The notes under the pieces were generated by a model. It saw only the letters and a program-made list of their open reading frames with translations, did no database searches and was not told the origin of the DNA. Of a stretch of DNA of 64,000 nt, positions 1 through 7,650 are shown piece after piece. Location: assembly GCF_900100885.1 (NCBI RefSeq), contig NZ_LT629692.1, forward strand, positions 682,001-746,000, written 5' to 3'. This DNA is from Microbacterium pygmaeum (lineage in GTDB: Bacteria; Actinomycetota; Actinomycetes; Actinomycetales; Microbacteriaceae). Position numbers and translations under genes: made by a program. The stretch's first letter is position 1. Every line of letters starts with the position of its first letter.

Positions 1-399
1 ACGGCGATCCTCATCGAGCAGTTCAACGAGCTCACCCCGGTGGGCCTGCCGGAGGGCAACGCCGTCAACGGCGCGCTGACGATCGGCGAGAACATCGGCG
101 ACCTGGGAGGCCTCGGTATCTCGATCAAGGCGTACGAGCTCTCGCTCGACGGAGCGGATGCTCCCGAGGTCGACGGCTTCACCGGCATCCAGAGGCTCCT
201 GCTGTCGTGGGCGCAGATCTGGCAGCAGAAGGGGCGCGAAGCCGAGACGATCCGTCTCCTCACGATCGACCCGCACTCGCCGAACGAGTTCCGCTGCAAC
301 CAGATCGTCCGTAACATCGATGCGTTCTACGACGCGTTCGATGTCACCGAGACCGATCAGCTCTGGCTCGACTCCGACAAGCGCGTCACGATCTGGTGA
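1..399 (+). CDS. M13 family metallopeptidase, C-terminal part (5' end outside window)
   Basis: The frame is open from the first base, so only the last 132 residues are present. They contain the neprilysin-family third-zinc-ligand motif GENIGDLGG (Glu ligand and its Asp partner), then DPHSPNEFR, whose His matches the conserved substrate-binding His of the family, and a terminal RVTIW. Bacterial PepO-like M13 enzymes are zinc endopeptidases of about 630-700 residues that cut short peptides. The HExxH helix lies upstream and cannot be checked. No functional link to the catabolic genes that follow is visible. Family assignment is firm; substrate is unknown. Confidence 0.9.
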   Translation, partial: TAILIEQFNELTPVGLPEGNAVNGALTIGENIGDLGGLGISIKAYELSLDGADAPEVDGFTGIQRLLLSWAQIWQQKGREAETIRLLTIDPHSPNEFRCNQIVRNIDAFYDAFDVTETDQLWLDSDKRVTIW

Positions 400-478
400 T
401 CCGAGCTCGACGCACCCGTCGAGCTCCCCGGCGCCCGCGTGGCGCACCCCTCGAGCAGTCAACGGAAGGAACCCGACG

Positions 479-1399
479 GTGGGCACTCCACCCGATCCCA
501 TCAGGGACACCGAGTCGCTTCGGGGGTCGCGACGCAGCAAGACAAGATTGCCGAGGCGGGCGGCAGTCGGCCGCAGATCATTCGCCTCGACGTTGAAGGC
601 GCTCGACGAGCTCGCCTCGTCGGGAGCGAAGGTGTCGGTGCGCATCACCGACCTCGACCGTGGCACGTCGGTGCTGGCCGGCGACGACTTCGTGACCCTG
701 CCGATCGCGGGCCTCGGGATCGTGCCGCTCCTCATCGACGTCGCGGCCGCCTTCGAGGCCGGCGCGCTCGATCCGCTCGAGATCGTCGAGCGCACTTCGG
801 TGGAGCCTGTGACGGTGGCGGGTATCTGGCAGCACCTCAAGGCGCCGGCCCTGCCGCTGTCGGATCTGGCGGTGCTGACCGCGGCGACCGGCGACGCGCT
901 CGCCGCGAACGTGCTGATCGAGAAGGTCGGGTTGCCCGCGGTCCGCGCCCGGATCGAGCAGATGGGACTGACCCGCCTCGCCCTGCTGGACCGCTTCCGC
1001 GACGAACGCGGACCCGACGACGCGCCGCACGTCGCGCTCGGCTCGGCGCGCGAGCTCGCCGAGGTCTTCGCCGAGCTGGTGAACACGAACGTCGTCTCGG
1101 CGGCTGTCAGCGCGCAGGTCGCGGAGTGGCTGAGCCTCAACCACGACCTCTCATTGGTCGCCTCGGCGACCGGGCTCGACCCGTTCGCGCACGAGAACGA
1201 CGAGCACGGCCTGCTCTTCGTGAACAAGACGGGGAGGGATGCCGGCGTCCGCGTCGAAGCGGGAGTGCTCGCCGGCCCGCGGGCCGGCGTCTCGTACGCG
1301 CTGATCGTGTGCTTCGACGACCTGTCGATATCGCATCGGCTCCGGGCGCACGAGGCCTTCCGCACGCTCGGGACCGACCTCATGGAGTACGTGTTTTGA
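479..1399 (+). CDS. Serine hydrolase / class A beta-lactamase-fold protein, probably non-catalytic
   Basis: 306 residues, GTG start with AGGA eight bases upstream. The fold is that of class A beta-lactamase-related hydrolases: a helix-strand start around residues 38-62, a helical domain and a C-terminal KTG motif (K250-T251-G252). The place where SxxK should stand reads G78-L79-G80-I81 inside PIAGLGIVPLL, and the SDN equivalent reads G138-D139-A140. The nucleophile and general base are therefore missing while the fold and KTG box remain. No signal peptide is apparent, so it is probably cytoplasmic. The TTG of the next gene overlaps its stop codon, so the two are probably co-translated. Role unknown; a binding or regulatory protein is more likely than an enzyme. 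Confidence 0.72.
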   Translation: MGTPPDPIRDTESLRGSRRSKTRLPRRAAVGRRSFASTLKALDELASSGAKVSVRITDLDRGTSVLAGDDFVTLPIAGLGIVPLLIDVAAAFEAGALDPLEIVERTSVEPVTVAGIWQHLKAPALPLSDLAVLTAATGDALAANVLIEKVGLPAVRARIEQMGLTRLALLDRFRDERGPDDAPHVALGSARELAEVFAELVNTNVVSAAVSAQVAEWLSLNHDLSLVASATGLDPFAHENDEHGLLFVNKTGRDAGVRVEAGVLAGPRAGVSYALIVCFDDLSISHRLRAHEAFRTLGTDLMEYVF

Positions 1400-2694
1400 A
1401 CGACGAGTCCTTCTGGTCCGACGCCGACCGGCACCTGATCCGCTACTCCGGCTCGTGGTCGCCGCGGATCATCGAGCGCGCCGCCGGCTCGTACATCTAC
1501 GACAGCGAGGGCCGCGCCATCCTCGATTTCACATCGGGGCAGATGAGCGCGGTGCTGGGCCACTCGCACCCCGACATCGTGCGAGCCGTGAGCGAGTCGG
1601 TCGCCTCGCTGGATCACCTCTTCAGCGGCATGCTGTCGCGGCCCGTGGTGACCTTCGCACGTCGGCTGTCCGAGACCCTCCCGCCGAACCTCACCAAGAC
1701 GATGGTGCTCACCACCGGCGCCGAGGCGAACGAGGCGGCGATCAAGATCGCGAAGCTGGCGACCGGGAAGTACGAGATCGTCTCGTTCGACCGCTCGTGG
1801 CACGGCATGACCTCCGGCGCGGCCGCCGCGACGTTCTCGGCGGGTCGGCGCGGCTACGGGCCCGTGGTGCCCGGCAACCTGACGCTCCCGACTCCGAACG
1901 CGTATCGCTCGCCGTTCCGCGCCGCCGACGGCTCCTACGACTGGGAAGCCGAGCTGTCGTACGGCTTCGCGTCCGTGGACGCGCAGTCCACCGGAGCGCT
2001 GGCTGCCTGCATCCTCGAACCGATCCTCTCATCCGGCGGCATCATCGAGCTTCCGCTCGGCTACCTCGCGCGCCTTCGCGAACTGTGCGACCAACGCGGC
2101 ATGCTGCTGATCCTCGACGAGGCCCAGACGGGGCTGGGGCGCACCGGCACGATGTACGCGTTCGAGCGCGACGGCGTCTCGCCCGACATCCTGACCCTGT
2201 CGAAGACCCTCGGTGCCGGCCTGCCCGTCGCAGCTGTCGTGACGAGCGACGAGATCGAGGCGATCTCCGCGGAACGCGGGTTCCTCTTCTATACGACGCA
2301 CGTGTCGGATCCCCTCGCAGCGGTCGTCGCGAACACCGTCCTGGACGTCCTCGAACGCGACGGACTCGTCGCCCGGGCGGCGTCGCTGGGCGACCAGCTC
2401 TCGGAGCGCCTCGCCGCGATGGCGGATCGGTTCGACGTCGTCGGCGACGTCCGCGGCCGGGGACTGCTGCAGGGCATCGAACTGGTGCTCGACAAGCAGA
2501 CCAAAGCACCGGCAGATGCACTCGGTGCCGCCGTCACCGCCGCCTGCCTCGATCGCGGACTGCACATGAACATCGTGCAGCTGCTCGGTATGGGCGGCAT
2601 CTTCCGGGTCGCTCCGCCGCTGACGATCAGCGAGTCCGAGCTGCACGAGGGAGTGGACATCCTCGAGGCATCCCTGGAGTCCGTGCTCGCGTAG
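1396..2694 (+). CDS. dgdA: 2,2-dialkylglycine decarboxylase (PLP, class III aminotransferase fold)
   Basis: 432 residues. TTG start overlaps the previous stop, with GGAG eight bases upstream. The sequence closely follows the Burkholderia enzyme as I remember it: an N-terminal FW..HLIRYSG segment, DFTSGQMSAVLGHSHP near 44-59, DEAQTG (D241, contacts the PLP ring nitrogen), the Schiff-base lysine K270 in TLSKTLGAGLP, and YTTHVSDPLAA. DgdA decarboxylates 2,2-dialkylglycines such as 2-aminoisobutyrate and transfers the amino group to pyruvate. Length matches the family (about 430). Pairing with a degenerate beta-lactamase-fold protein suggests a peptide or unusual amino-acid substrate, but that is inference. 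Confidence 0.85.
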   Translation: MNDESFWSDADRHLIRYSGSWSPRIIERAAGSYIYDSEGRAILDFTSGQMSAVLGHSHPDIVRAVSESVASLDHLFSGMLSRPVVTFARRLSETLPPNLTKTMVLTTGAEANEAAIKIAKLATGKYEIVSFDRSWHGMTSGAAAATFSAGRRGYGPVVPGNLTLPTPNAYRSPFRAADGSYDWEAELSYGFASVDAQSTGALAACILEPILSSGGIIELPLGYLARLRELCDQRGMLLILDEAQTGLGRTGTMYAFERDGVSPDILTLSKTLGAGLPVAAVVTSDEIEAISAERGFLFYTTHVSDPLAAVVANTVLDVLERDGLVARAASLGDQLSERLAAMADRFDVVGDVRGRGLLQGIELVLDKQTKAPADALGAAVTAACLDRGLHMNIVQLLGMGGIFRVAPPLTISESELHEGVDILEASLESVLA

Positions 2695-2720
2695 GGCCGA
2701 GCGGTGGAGCGGCGTGCGAG

Positions 2721-3353
2721 CTACGCCTGCGAGTCGCCCCGACTCGGCGGACTGTTCCGGCCGTCGTCAGGAGGACCGTCCAGGCGGTCCACCAGTTCCA
2801 GCCCGCGGCGCGCCCACGCGATCTCGCCGTTCGCGCGCTCGACGAGACCCTCGTAGGCGAATCGCTTGAAGGCGACCGTGCGTTCGTGATCGGCCTCCGG
2901 TGTGACCGCGAGCCGCCGGACGAGCATCGGATTGTCGCGCGCGTCGATTCGGCGCAGCTCCTGCTCCCACTGCTCGCGCTCCGACTGCCACTCCGAGACG
3001 TGGCCGTGCAGGAACGCCCGCGCCGCCTCGGGCGTGGTGTTCTCCAGGTAGGCGGCGCGCAGGTGTGCCGGATCGCGCACCCGCTGGTAGTCCAGCGGTG
3101 AGCGCATCCATTCCGCGTACGCCGACTGACCGGCATCCGTCACGTGGTAGACCCGCCGCGTCCCGCGCTGTCCGCGTGTCTGCTCCTCGCCCTCGATGAG
3201 GCCCTCGGTCTCCATCTTGCGCAGCTCGGGATAGATCTGGGAATCGGGGGCGTGCCACACGTGCCCGACCGAGAGTGAGAACTGCTTCTGCAGGTCGTAG
3301 CCCGACAGTGGGCCGACGCGCAGCAGTGCGAGCAGGGCGTAGCGCAGGCTCAC
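2721..3353 (-). CDS. PadR family transcriptional regulator
   Basis: 210 residues, GTG start with GAGGAGG five bases upstream. The N-terminal winged helix (residues 1-85) shows the PadR pattern: LLRVGPLSGYDLQK, a recognition-helix region around SQIYPELRKMETEGL and a wing RRVYHVTDAG. The C-terminal half (about 95-190) is the helical dimerisation domain. PadR proteins often repress phenolic-acid stress or catabolic genes. It lies downstream of ligM1 in the same direction but beyond a strong hairpin, so it is probably its own unit. A role in phenolate sensing is plausible from context only. Confidence 0.85.
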   Translation of the reverse strand: MSLRYALLALLRVGPLSGYDLQKQFSLSVGHVWHAPDSQIYPELRKMETEGLIEGEEQTRGQRGTRRVYHVTDAGQSAYAEWMRSPLDYQRVRDPAHLRAAYLENTTPEAARAFLHGHVSEWQSEREQWEQELRRIDARDNPMLVRRLAVTPEADHERTVAFKRFAYEGLVERANGEIAWARRGLELVDRLDGPPDDGRNSPPSRGDSQA

Positions 3354-3387
3354 AGCTGCCTCCTCGATGCGCTCGTCCGAATTGGTG

Positions 3388-3425
3388 CGAGGGGATCCGG
3401 CGGCATCAGCCGCCGGACCCCCTCG
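3388..3425 (-). terminator. Hairpin after ligM1
   Basis: Stem of 17 bp with one mismatch: arm 3388-3404, loop ATCA at 3405-3408, arm 3409-3425 (core TCCGGCGGC / GCCGCCGGA). It sits 15 bases past the ligM1 stop on the minus strand and before the padR start. No T-run follows, as is usual in high-GC actinobacteria. Confidence 0.6.
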
Positions 3426-3440
3426 AGCTTATGTGCGGCC

Positions 3441-4853
3441 CTATGCGGACTGGTAGTTCGTGCGCCAGCCGCCCTGATACGTCGCGCGCGCGACCGTGGA
3501 GTATGGGACCGGGCTGACCACGACCCGCACCTCGGTCTGCTCGTGCGGTTCCACGCTCGCCTTCGTGGTGCCGCCGTTCGGCTCGCCCCAGACGACCTTC
3601 AGCTCGGTGCCCTCGGGCACGTTCGGGTCGACGGTGGCCAGGGAGAGGCCGCGACGCTCGTTGGCGCTGTAGCCGGTGAACATCGAATAGCCGACGACAG
3701 TGCCGTCCTCGTCCACGACGGCGTCGTAGTTGGCCGAGCCGTAGTTGGCCAGAGGCAGGTCGAAGAACTTGTAGCTGGGGCCGTCGACGTTCAGCAGCGA
3801 CGTCCACACCTTGCCGAGGTCGTCGGCATCCCACGCGAGCGTGACCTTCTTGCGCTGCGAGGCCGGGTCGACCTTCTCGAGGGCGTCGCGGCCGATGAAG
3901 TCGTGGTCGAACTTCACGAAATTGCCGTAGCCGAGCTCCCACGGGGTGAGGTAGTAGTCCTCGATGTCGTCCGAGACGAAGGACCCGGCCAGTGTCCCGG
4001 TGGCCTCGTAGCCGTCCGCCGGAAGCCACTCGCGGTAGCCGCGCTCGGCCTCGCCCGTGTAGATGGCGGGCAGGGGGGAGGGGATCCAGCCCGATTCGAG
4101 CGTGTTCGAGGGATAGGCCCGGGAACCGACGGGAACCAGGCCGAACTCGGCACCGGCGTTCACGATCGCGGTCCAGATCCGGTCGTGATCCGCGTACGGT
4201 CCCCAGATCTCCAGACCGGGAGCGCCGGCCATGCCGTGGCGGAGCGTGCGCACCGTCGTGCCGTCGATCGTCATCGTCGACATGTTGAAGAACTTCAGCT
4301 GCTCGAGCGCGCCGCCGTTGAGCTTCTCGATGACCTGCCAGGCGGTCGGTCCCTGGATCTGGAAGCGGTAGTACCGGCGGGTGACCTCGTGGCCGTAGGG
4401 CCGCGACGGCGAGCGGCGGTCGATCTCGATGTCGAGGTTCGCATAGCCGCCCTTCTCACCGTGGTAGAGCAGCCAGTTGGATGCCGGCGCCCGGCCCACG
4501 TACGTGTACTCGTCCTCAGCCTCGCGGAACAGGATGCCGTCGCCGATCACATGGCCGGCTGCGGTGGTCGGCACGTACTGCTTCGCCTTGTCGACCGGGA
4601 AGACCGATGTCGAGTTGATCGCCGTGTCCGAGATCAGCTTGATCGCGTCGGACCCGCGCAGGAACAGGTTGTCCATGTGGTGGGACTGGTCGTACAGCAC
4701 CGCCGAGTCGCGCCAGGCCTTCTGCTCCTTGATCCAGTTCTGGAAGTCCGCGGGGACGACCGGATAGATGTAGGAGCCGATCTGCGAGTTGCGCAGAAGC
4801 TCGACGGGACTCGCGGCCGCGTCCAGGACCTCCTGCAGATTCTTGGGTGCCAT
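3441..4853 (-). CDS. ligM: THF-dependent aromatic O-demethylase, LigM/DesA-type (GcvT fold), paralogue 1
   Basis: 470 residues, matching LigM/DesA (about 470) rather than glycine-cleavage T protein (about 370). All four paralogues in this window share VELLRN at about 17-22, DQSHHM (here residues 55-60), a Y-R-(F/Y)-(Q/E)-IQGP strand, LRHGMAG, PSPLPAI and a DYYL/M-TP...FDH-F-GR-ALE segment. Enzymes of this family move an aryl-O-methyl group of vanillate, syringate or 3-O-methylgallate to THF, giving a phenol and 5-methyl-THF. Adjacent purU and metF process that methyl unit, which supports the call over plain T protein. ATG start has AGAGG eight bases upstream. Closest in-window relative is paralogue 2. 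Substrate cannot be assigned from sequence. Confidence 0.82.
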   Translation of the reverse strand: MAPKNLQEVLDAAASPVELLRNSQIGSYIYPVVPADFQNWIKEQKAWRDSAVLYDQSHHMDNLFLRGSDAIKLISDTAINSTSVFPVDKAKQYVPTTAAGHVIGDGILFREAEDEYTYVGRAPASNWLLYHGEKGGYANLDIEIDRRSPSRPYGHEVTRRYYRFQIQGPTAWQVIEKLNGGALEQLKFFNMSTMTIDGTTVRTLRHGMAGAPGLEIWGPYADHDRIWTAIVNAGAEFGLVPVGSRAYPSNTLESGWIPSPLPAIYTGEAERGYREWLPADGYEATGTLAGSFVSDDIEDYYLTPWELGYGNFVKFDHDFIGRDALEKVDPASQRKKVTLAWDADDLGKVWTSLLNVDGPSYKFFDLPLANYGSANYDAVVDEDGTVVGYSMFTGYSANERRGLSLATVDPNVPEGTELKVVWGEPNGGTTKASVEPHEQTEVRVVVSPVPYSTVARATYQGGWRTNYQSA

Positions 4854-4904
4854 GGGGTGAACCTCTCTGTTCGGTGCGCGCCTCAGGGTGAGGCGTGGGT
4901 GGTT

Positions 4905-5789
4905 TCAGGGTCGGTCGGTGAAGACGATGGTCTGGTTGCCGTGCCGGATGACGCGGTCTTCGGCGTGCCACTGCACGGCGCGGGACAGGACTGCGCGTTC
5001 CACGTAGGCGCCGCGGGCTTGCAGGTCGGCTGCGGTCATCGCGTGGTTCACGCGGGCGACGTCCTGCTCGATGATGGGGCCCTCGTCGAGTTCTTTCGTC
5101 ACGTAGTGCGAGGTGGCGCCGATGAGTTTCACGCCGCGTTCCTTGGCTTTGCGGTACGGCGCGGCGCCGATGAAGGCGGGCAGGAAGGAGTGATGGATGT
5201 TGATGACAGGCACCCCGACGGCGTCGAGGAAGTCTTCGGAGATGATCTGCATGTAGCGGGCGAGGACGATGAAGTCGACGTTGCCGGTGAGCAGCTCGAG
5301 GATCTTCGCTTCGGCGTCGGATTTGTCCGGGCCCTGCGAGGGGACATGGAAGAACGGGATGCCGAAGGCCCTGACGTCGTCGGCGGTGTTGGTGTGGTTG
5401 GAGATCACCATCGGGATCGTCACCGGGAGTTCTCCGCGGCGGTGCCGCCAGAGCAGTTCGAGCAGGCAGTGGTCGGACGTGGAGGCGAGGATCGCCATCC
5501 GCTTCGGGACCGACTGATCGGTCAGCGACCACTGCATGCCGAATTCGTCGAGGGTGGCGGCGAGGTCGGCCTCGATCTCGGGGATGGCGGCAGTGAGGTC
5601 GGCCCGCTGGAACACCACGCGCTGGAAGAACGCGCCGCCATCCGCGTTCTCGGAGTACTGATCCAGCGACAGGATGTTCCCGTGATTGCGGGTGACCAGC
5701 GCGGTCACCGCCGCTACGATGCCGGGCCGGTCGGGCCCGTGGACGATGAGGCAGGCGTGGTCGCGCAGAGCTTCGTTGTGCACAGTCAT
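4905..5789 (-). CDS. purU: Formyltetrahydrofolate deformylase
   Basis: 294 residues. An N-terminal ACT domain (about 10-90, GPDRPGIVAAVTALV) is followed by a formyltransferase fold (about 95-290) with the PurU signature region SNHTNTADDV...IPFFHVP and catalytic-loop motifs INIHHSFLPAF and GATSHYVT-LDEGPII. It hydrolyses 10-formyl-THF to formate and THF. Between metF and ligM1 in one operon (12-base gap to metF), it would act as the exit valve that returns THF to the O-demethylase when methyl groups exceed biosynthetic need. The same linkage of LigM with THF enzymes is known in Sphingobium, where the partners are metF and ligH. Confidence 0.93.
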   Translation of the reverse strand: MTVHNEALRDHACLIVHGPDRPGIVAAVTALVTRNHGNILSLDQYSENADGGAFFQRVVFQRADLTAAIPEIEADLAATLDEFGMQWSLTDQSVPKRMAILASTSDHCLLELLWRHRRGELPVTIPMVISNHTNTADDVRAFGIPFFHVPSQGPDKSDAEAKILELLTGNVDFIVLARYMQIISEDFLDAVGVPVINIHHSFLPAFIGAAPYRKAKERGVKLIGATSHYVTKELDEGPIIEQDVARVNHAMTAADLQARGAYVERAVLSRAVQWHAEDRVIRHGNQTIVFTDRP

Positions 5790-5801
5790 GGGTAAAGCCT
5801 G

Positions 5802-6725
5802 TCAGGAGTGGGTGCGGGTGAACTCACGAGCCCAGTCGGCGGTCGCCAGCAGCCCGCCGAATGTGTAGAAGTGCAGCTTCACGGGGCCGGTGGTCGGGCC
5901 GGATGCAGGTGCCGCCACTTCGGTGCCCTCTGAGACGGATGCGTCCGAAGCCAGCAGGGACGCCAGGTCGCCCACGAAGATGTCGGGTCCTGCGGTGCCC
6001 ATCAGGTTGGTGAGCGAGAAGCCGTACTTCTTGACGATCATCGCGTTTGCGCCGATGCCGAAGCGACGGGCGAACCCGAGCAGCCGCTTGATGCCGGCGG
6101 GCCCGGGCGTGCCGATGCGGATGGTGCCGTGGATGCCGCGTCCGCGGACCTCGTCGATCCACGCCACCACGGGATCGGTGTCGAACGCGAACTGCGTGAG
6201 GACCGTGGTGTGCAGCTTCTGCTGCGCCAGCGAATGGACCTTCTCGTCCAGCGAGCGCCACAGCACGTCGTCGGCGATGTCGGGGTGACCCTCCGGGTAG
6301 CCCGCGATGCTCACGTCCTTCACGCCGTAGTCCAGGAGCAGACCGGTGTGGATCACGTCGAACGCGCCCTCGTACGGGCCCTCGGGGGTGGCCGGGTCTC
6401 CGCCGACGACGAAGACGCTGTCAGTCGCGCCGACATCCTGCAGGCGGGAGAGGAATTCCTCGAGCTGCTGGCGGGAGGAGAGCCGGCGGGCTGAGATGTG
6501 CGGAACCGGGATGAACCCCATCTCGCGGACGGCCTTCGCCGCGGAGACCCGCATCTCGAGATCCTCGTTGCCGAGGAAGGTGACATTGATCCTGGTGCCC
6601 GCCGGAATGCTGTCCTTGGCTTCCATCAGCGCCGGCACGTCCTTGCCGGTCATCTCCAGCGAGTAGTCCTGCACCAGTTCGACTGCTGCCCGAGGGTTGG
6701 CCATGACGTGCGTTGTCTTCGACAC
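5802..6725 (-). CDS. metF: Methylenetetrahydrofolate reductase family protein
   Basis: 307 residues from a GTG (MSKTTHVMANPRAAVELV) that has AAAGGA eight bases upstream; a longer frame to 6839 lacks a matching ribosome site. It is an FAD-type TIM barrel of the MetF family, with the strands VNVTFLGNE-like, FIPVPHISARRL, VFVVGGDPATPEGPY and a C-terminal LHFYTFGG. In this setting the enzyme probably runs in the oxidising direction, turning 5-methyl-THF from LigM into methylene-THF, as proposed for lignin degraders. First gene of the metF-purU-ligM1 unit. Reaction family is confident, direction is inferred. Confidence 0.85.
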   Translation of the reverse strand: MSKTTHVMANPRAAVELVQDYSLEMTGKDVPALMEAKDSIPAGTRINVTFLGNEDLEMRVSAAKAVREMGFIPVPHISARRLSSRQQLEEFLSRLQDVGATDSVFVVGGDPATPEGPYEGAFDVIHTGLLLDYGVKDVSIAGYPEGHPDIADDVLWRSLDEKVHSLAQQKLHTTVLTQFAFDTDPVVAWIDEVRGRGIHGTIRIGTPGPAGIKRLLGFARRFGIGANAMIVKKYGFSLTNLMGTAGPDIFVGDLASLLASDASVSEGTEVAAPASGPTTGPVKLHFYTFGGLLATADWAREFTRTHS

Positions 6726-6782
6726 CGATCGAGGTCCTTTCCGCTGCACGACGGGCATCGTTGCGCCGCCAGTTCGACAATA

Positions 6783-6796
6783 CCTATGTACATAGG
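6783..6796. promoter_or_regulatory. 14-bp perfect palindrome upstream of metF
   Basis: CCTATGTACATAGG is fully self-complementary and lies about 58 bases upstream of the metF start, between metF and the MarR gene. Its TGTACA core recalls the GTACA elements at 6810 and in the tkt promoter near 7503. A MarR-type operator for the C1 operon is the likely reading. Confidence 0.55.
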
Positions 6797-6872
6797 GAAT
6801 GTCCAGAGGTACATTGCGAGTGTGCGACGTCGCGGCCATCGCGAGGGTTCCGCTGCGCGGACGGATCGGGGT

Positions 6873-7418
6873 TCAGCCCTCGACGACGCCCGCTGCGGTC
6901 GGCACCGATCCGGGCGACAGTTCGGGTGTCCGCTGGAGCAGCCGCATGAGCAGACGGTTGAGCTGCTCGATCTCCTCGGGGCTGAGGTCGCCCAGCACGA
7001 TCTCCTGGCCCTGCATCGAGATCGGCTTCATCCGGTCGTGCATGTCCGCGCCGGCGCGGGTCAGGTAGAGGTGGCGCGATCCGCGTCTGCCGTCGGCCGG
7101 CACGATGAGCTCGCGCGCGATGAGGGTGTTGACGCTCTTGGAGACGATCGCCTTGTTCATCGCGACGAATTCCGAGATCTCGGTGGAGGTCGCCCCCGGT
7201 CGGATCGAGATCGCCGAGATGACCCGCCAGTCGTTCGTGCCCAGGTTGAAGGCGTCCCGCAGGAGGCGCGATTCACGCCAGACCAGCGCGTTCGAGATGA
7301 GGTGCAGCAGGCGAGGCGTGAAGTTCTCGCTGTCCACGACATCGCCCAGCGGGGTGGTCACGACCTCCGCCGCGTCGACGAAGACGGGGCCGACCGGCTC
7401 GTCCAGCTCGCCTGTCAA
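6873..7418 (-). CDS. MarR family transcriptional regulator
   Basis: 181 residues from a TTG preceded by GGAGGGGA six bases upstream; a GTG at 7445 in the same frame has no such site. The winged helix spans about residues 60-125: TNDWRVISAISIRPGATSTEI, recognition helix AMNKAIVSKSVNTLI, and a basic wing DGRRGSRHLYLT. The last 60 residues form the usual dimer helices with LSPEEIEQLNRLLMRLLQ. MarR proteins typically release DNA on binding aromatic acids. It is divergent from the nine-gene tkt operon and sits upstream of metF, so it could control both. Confidence 0.88.
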   Translation of the reverse strand: MTGELDEPVGPVFVDAAEVVTTPLGDVVDSENFTPRLLHLISNALVWRESRLLRDAFNLGTNDWRVISAISIRPGATSTEISEFVAMNKAIVSKSVNTLIARELIVPADGRRGSRHLYLTRAGADMHDRMKPISMQGQEIVLGDLSPEEIEQLNRLLMRLLQRTPELSPGSVPTAAGVVEG

Positions 7419-7514
7419 CAGCACTCCCCTCCAGTGCCGGATCACGAGCTGATCCGTGTGGCGAGTCTAGTCAGGGAGCGATTGCGCACTCAAACAAGTT
7501 TACGTACAAGCCTG

Positions 7515-7543
7515 TTTACTTGTAAATCACACCGTGTTACTGT
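7515..7543 (+). promoter_or_regulatory. Promoter and operator of the tkt-aldH operon
   Basis: A -35-like TTTACT (7515-7520), a 17-base spacer and a -10-like TACTGT (7538-7543, actinobacterial TAnnnT) lie about 110 bases upstream of the first gene. The -35 overlaps a palindromic TTTACTTGTAAA (7515-7526). A further ACAAGT copy about 20 bases upstream (near 7495) pairs with the ACTTGT inside it. Repression by the divergent MarR regulator fits this layout. Confidence 0.5.
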
Positions 7544-7650
7544 CGCCTCGTCGAGGTCCGAAGACAGGGCCGAGACCACAAGCGAACGTCGATGAAGACG
7601 GCCCGGTGCCGGTGTCTCGTCGACGCGAATCGATGACGAGGAGGCATGTG

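Noticed and set aside
3441..4853. Glycine cleavage T protein (GcvT)
   Set aside because: Too long (470 vs about 370), no gcvH or gcvP nearby, and four copies lie among aromatic and C1 genes.
3543..5795. Very long open frame on the plus strand (about 750 codons) antisense to ligM1 and purU
   Set aside because: High-GC codon bias leaves antisense frames open. The product is low-complexity Val/Gly/Asp/Arg without domain motifs, while the minus-strand frames are clear LigM and PurU.
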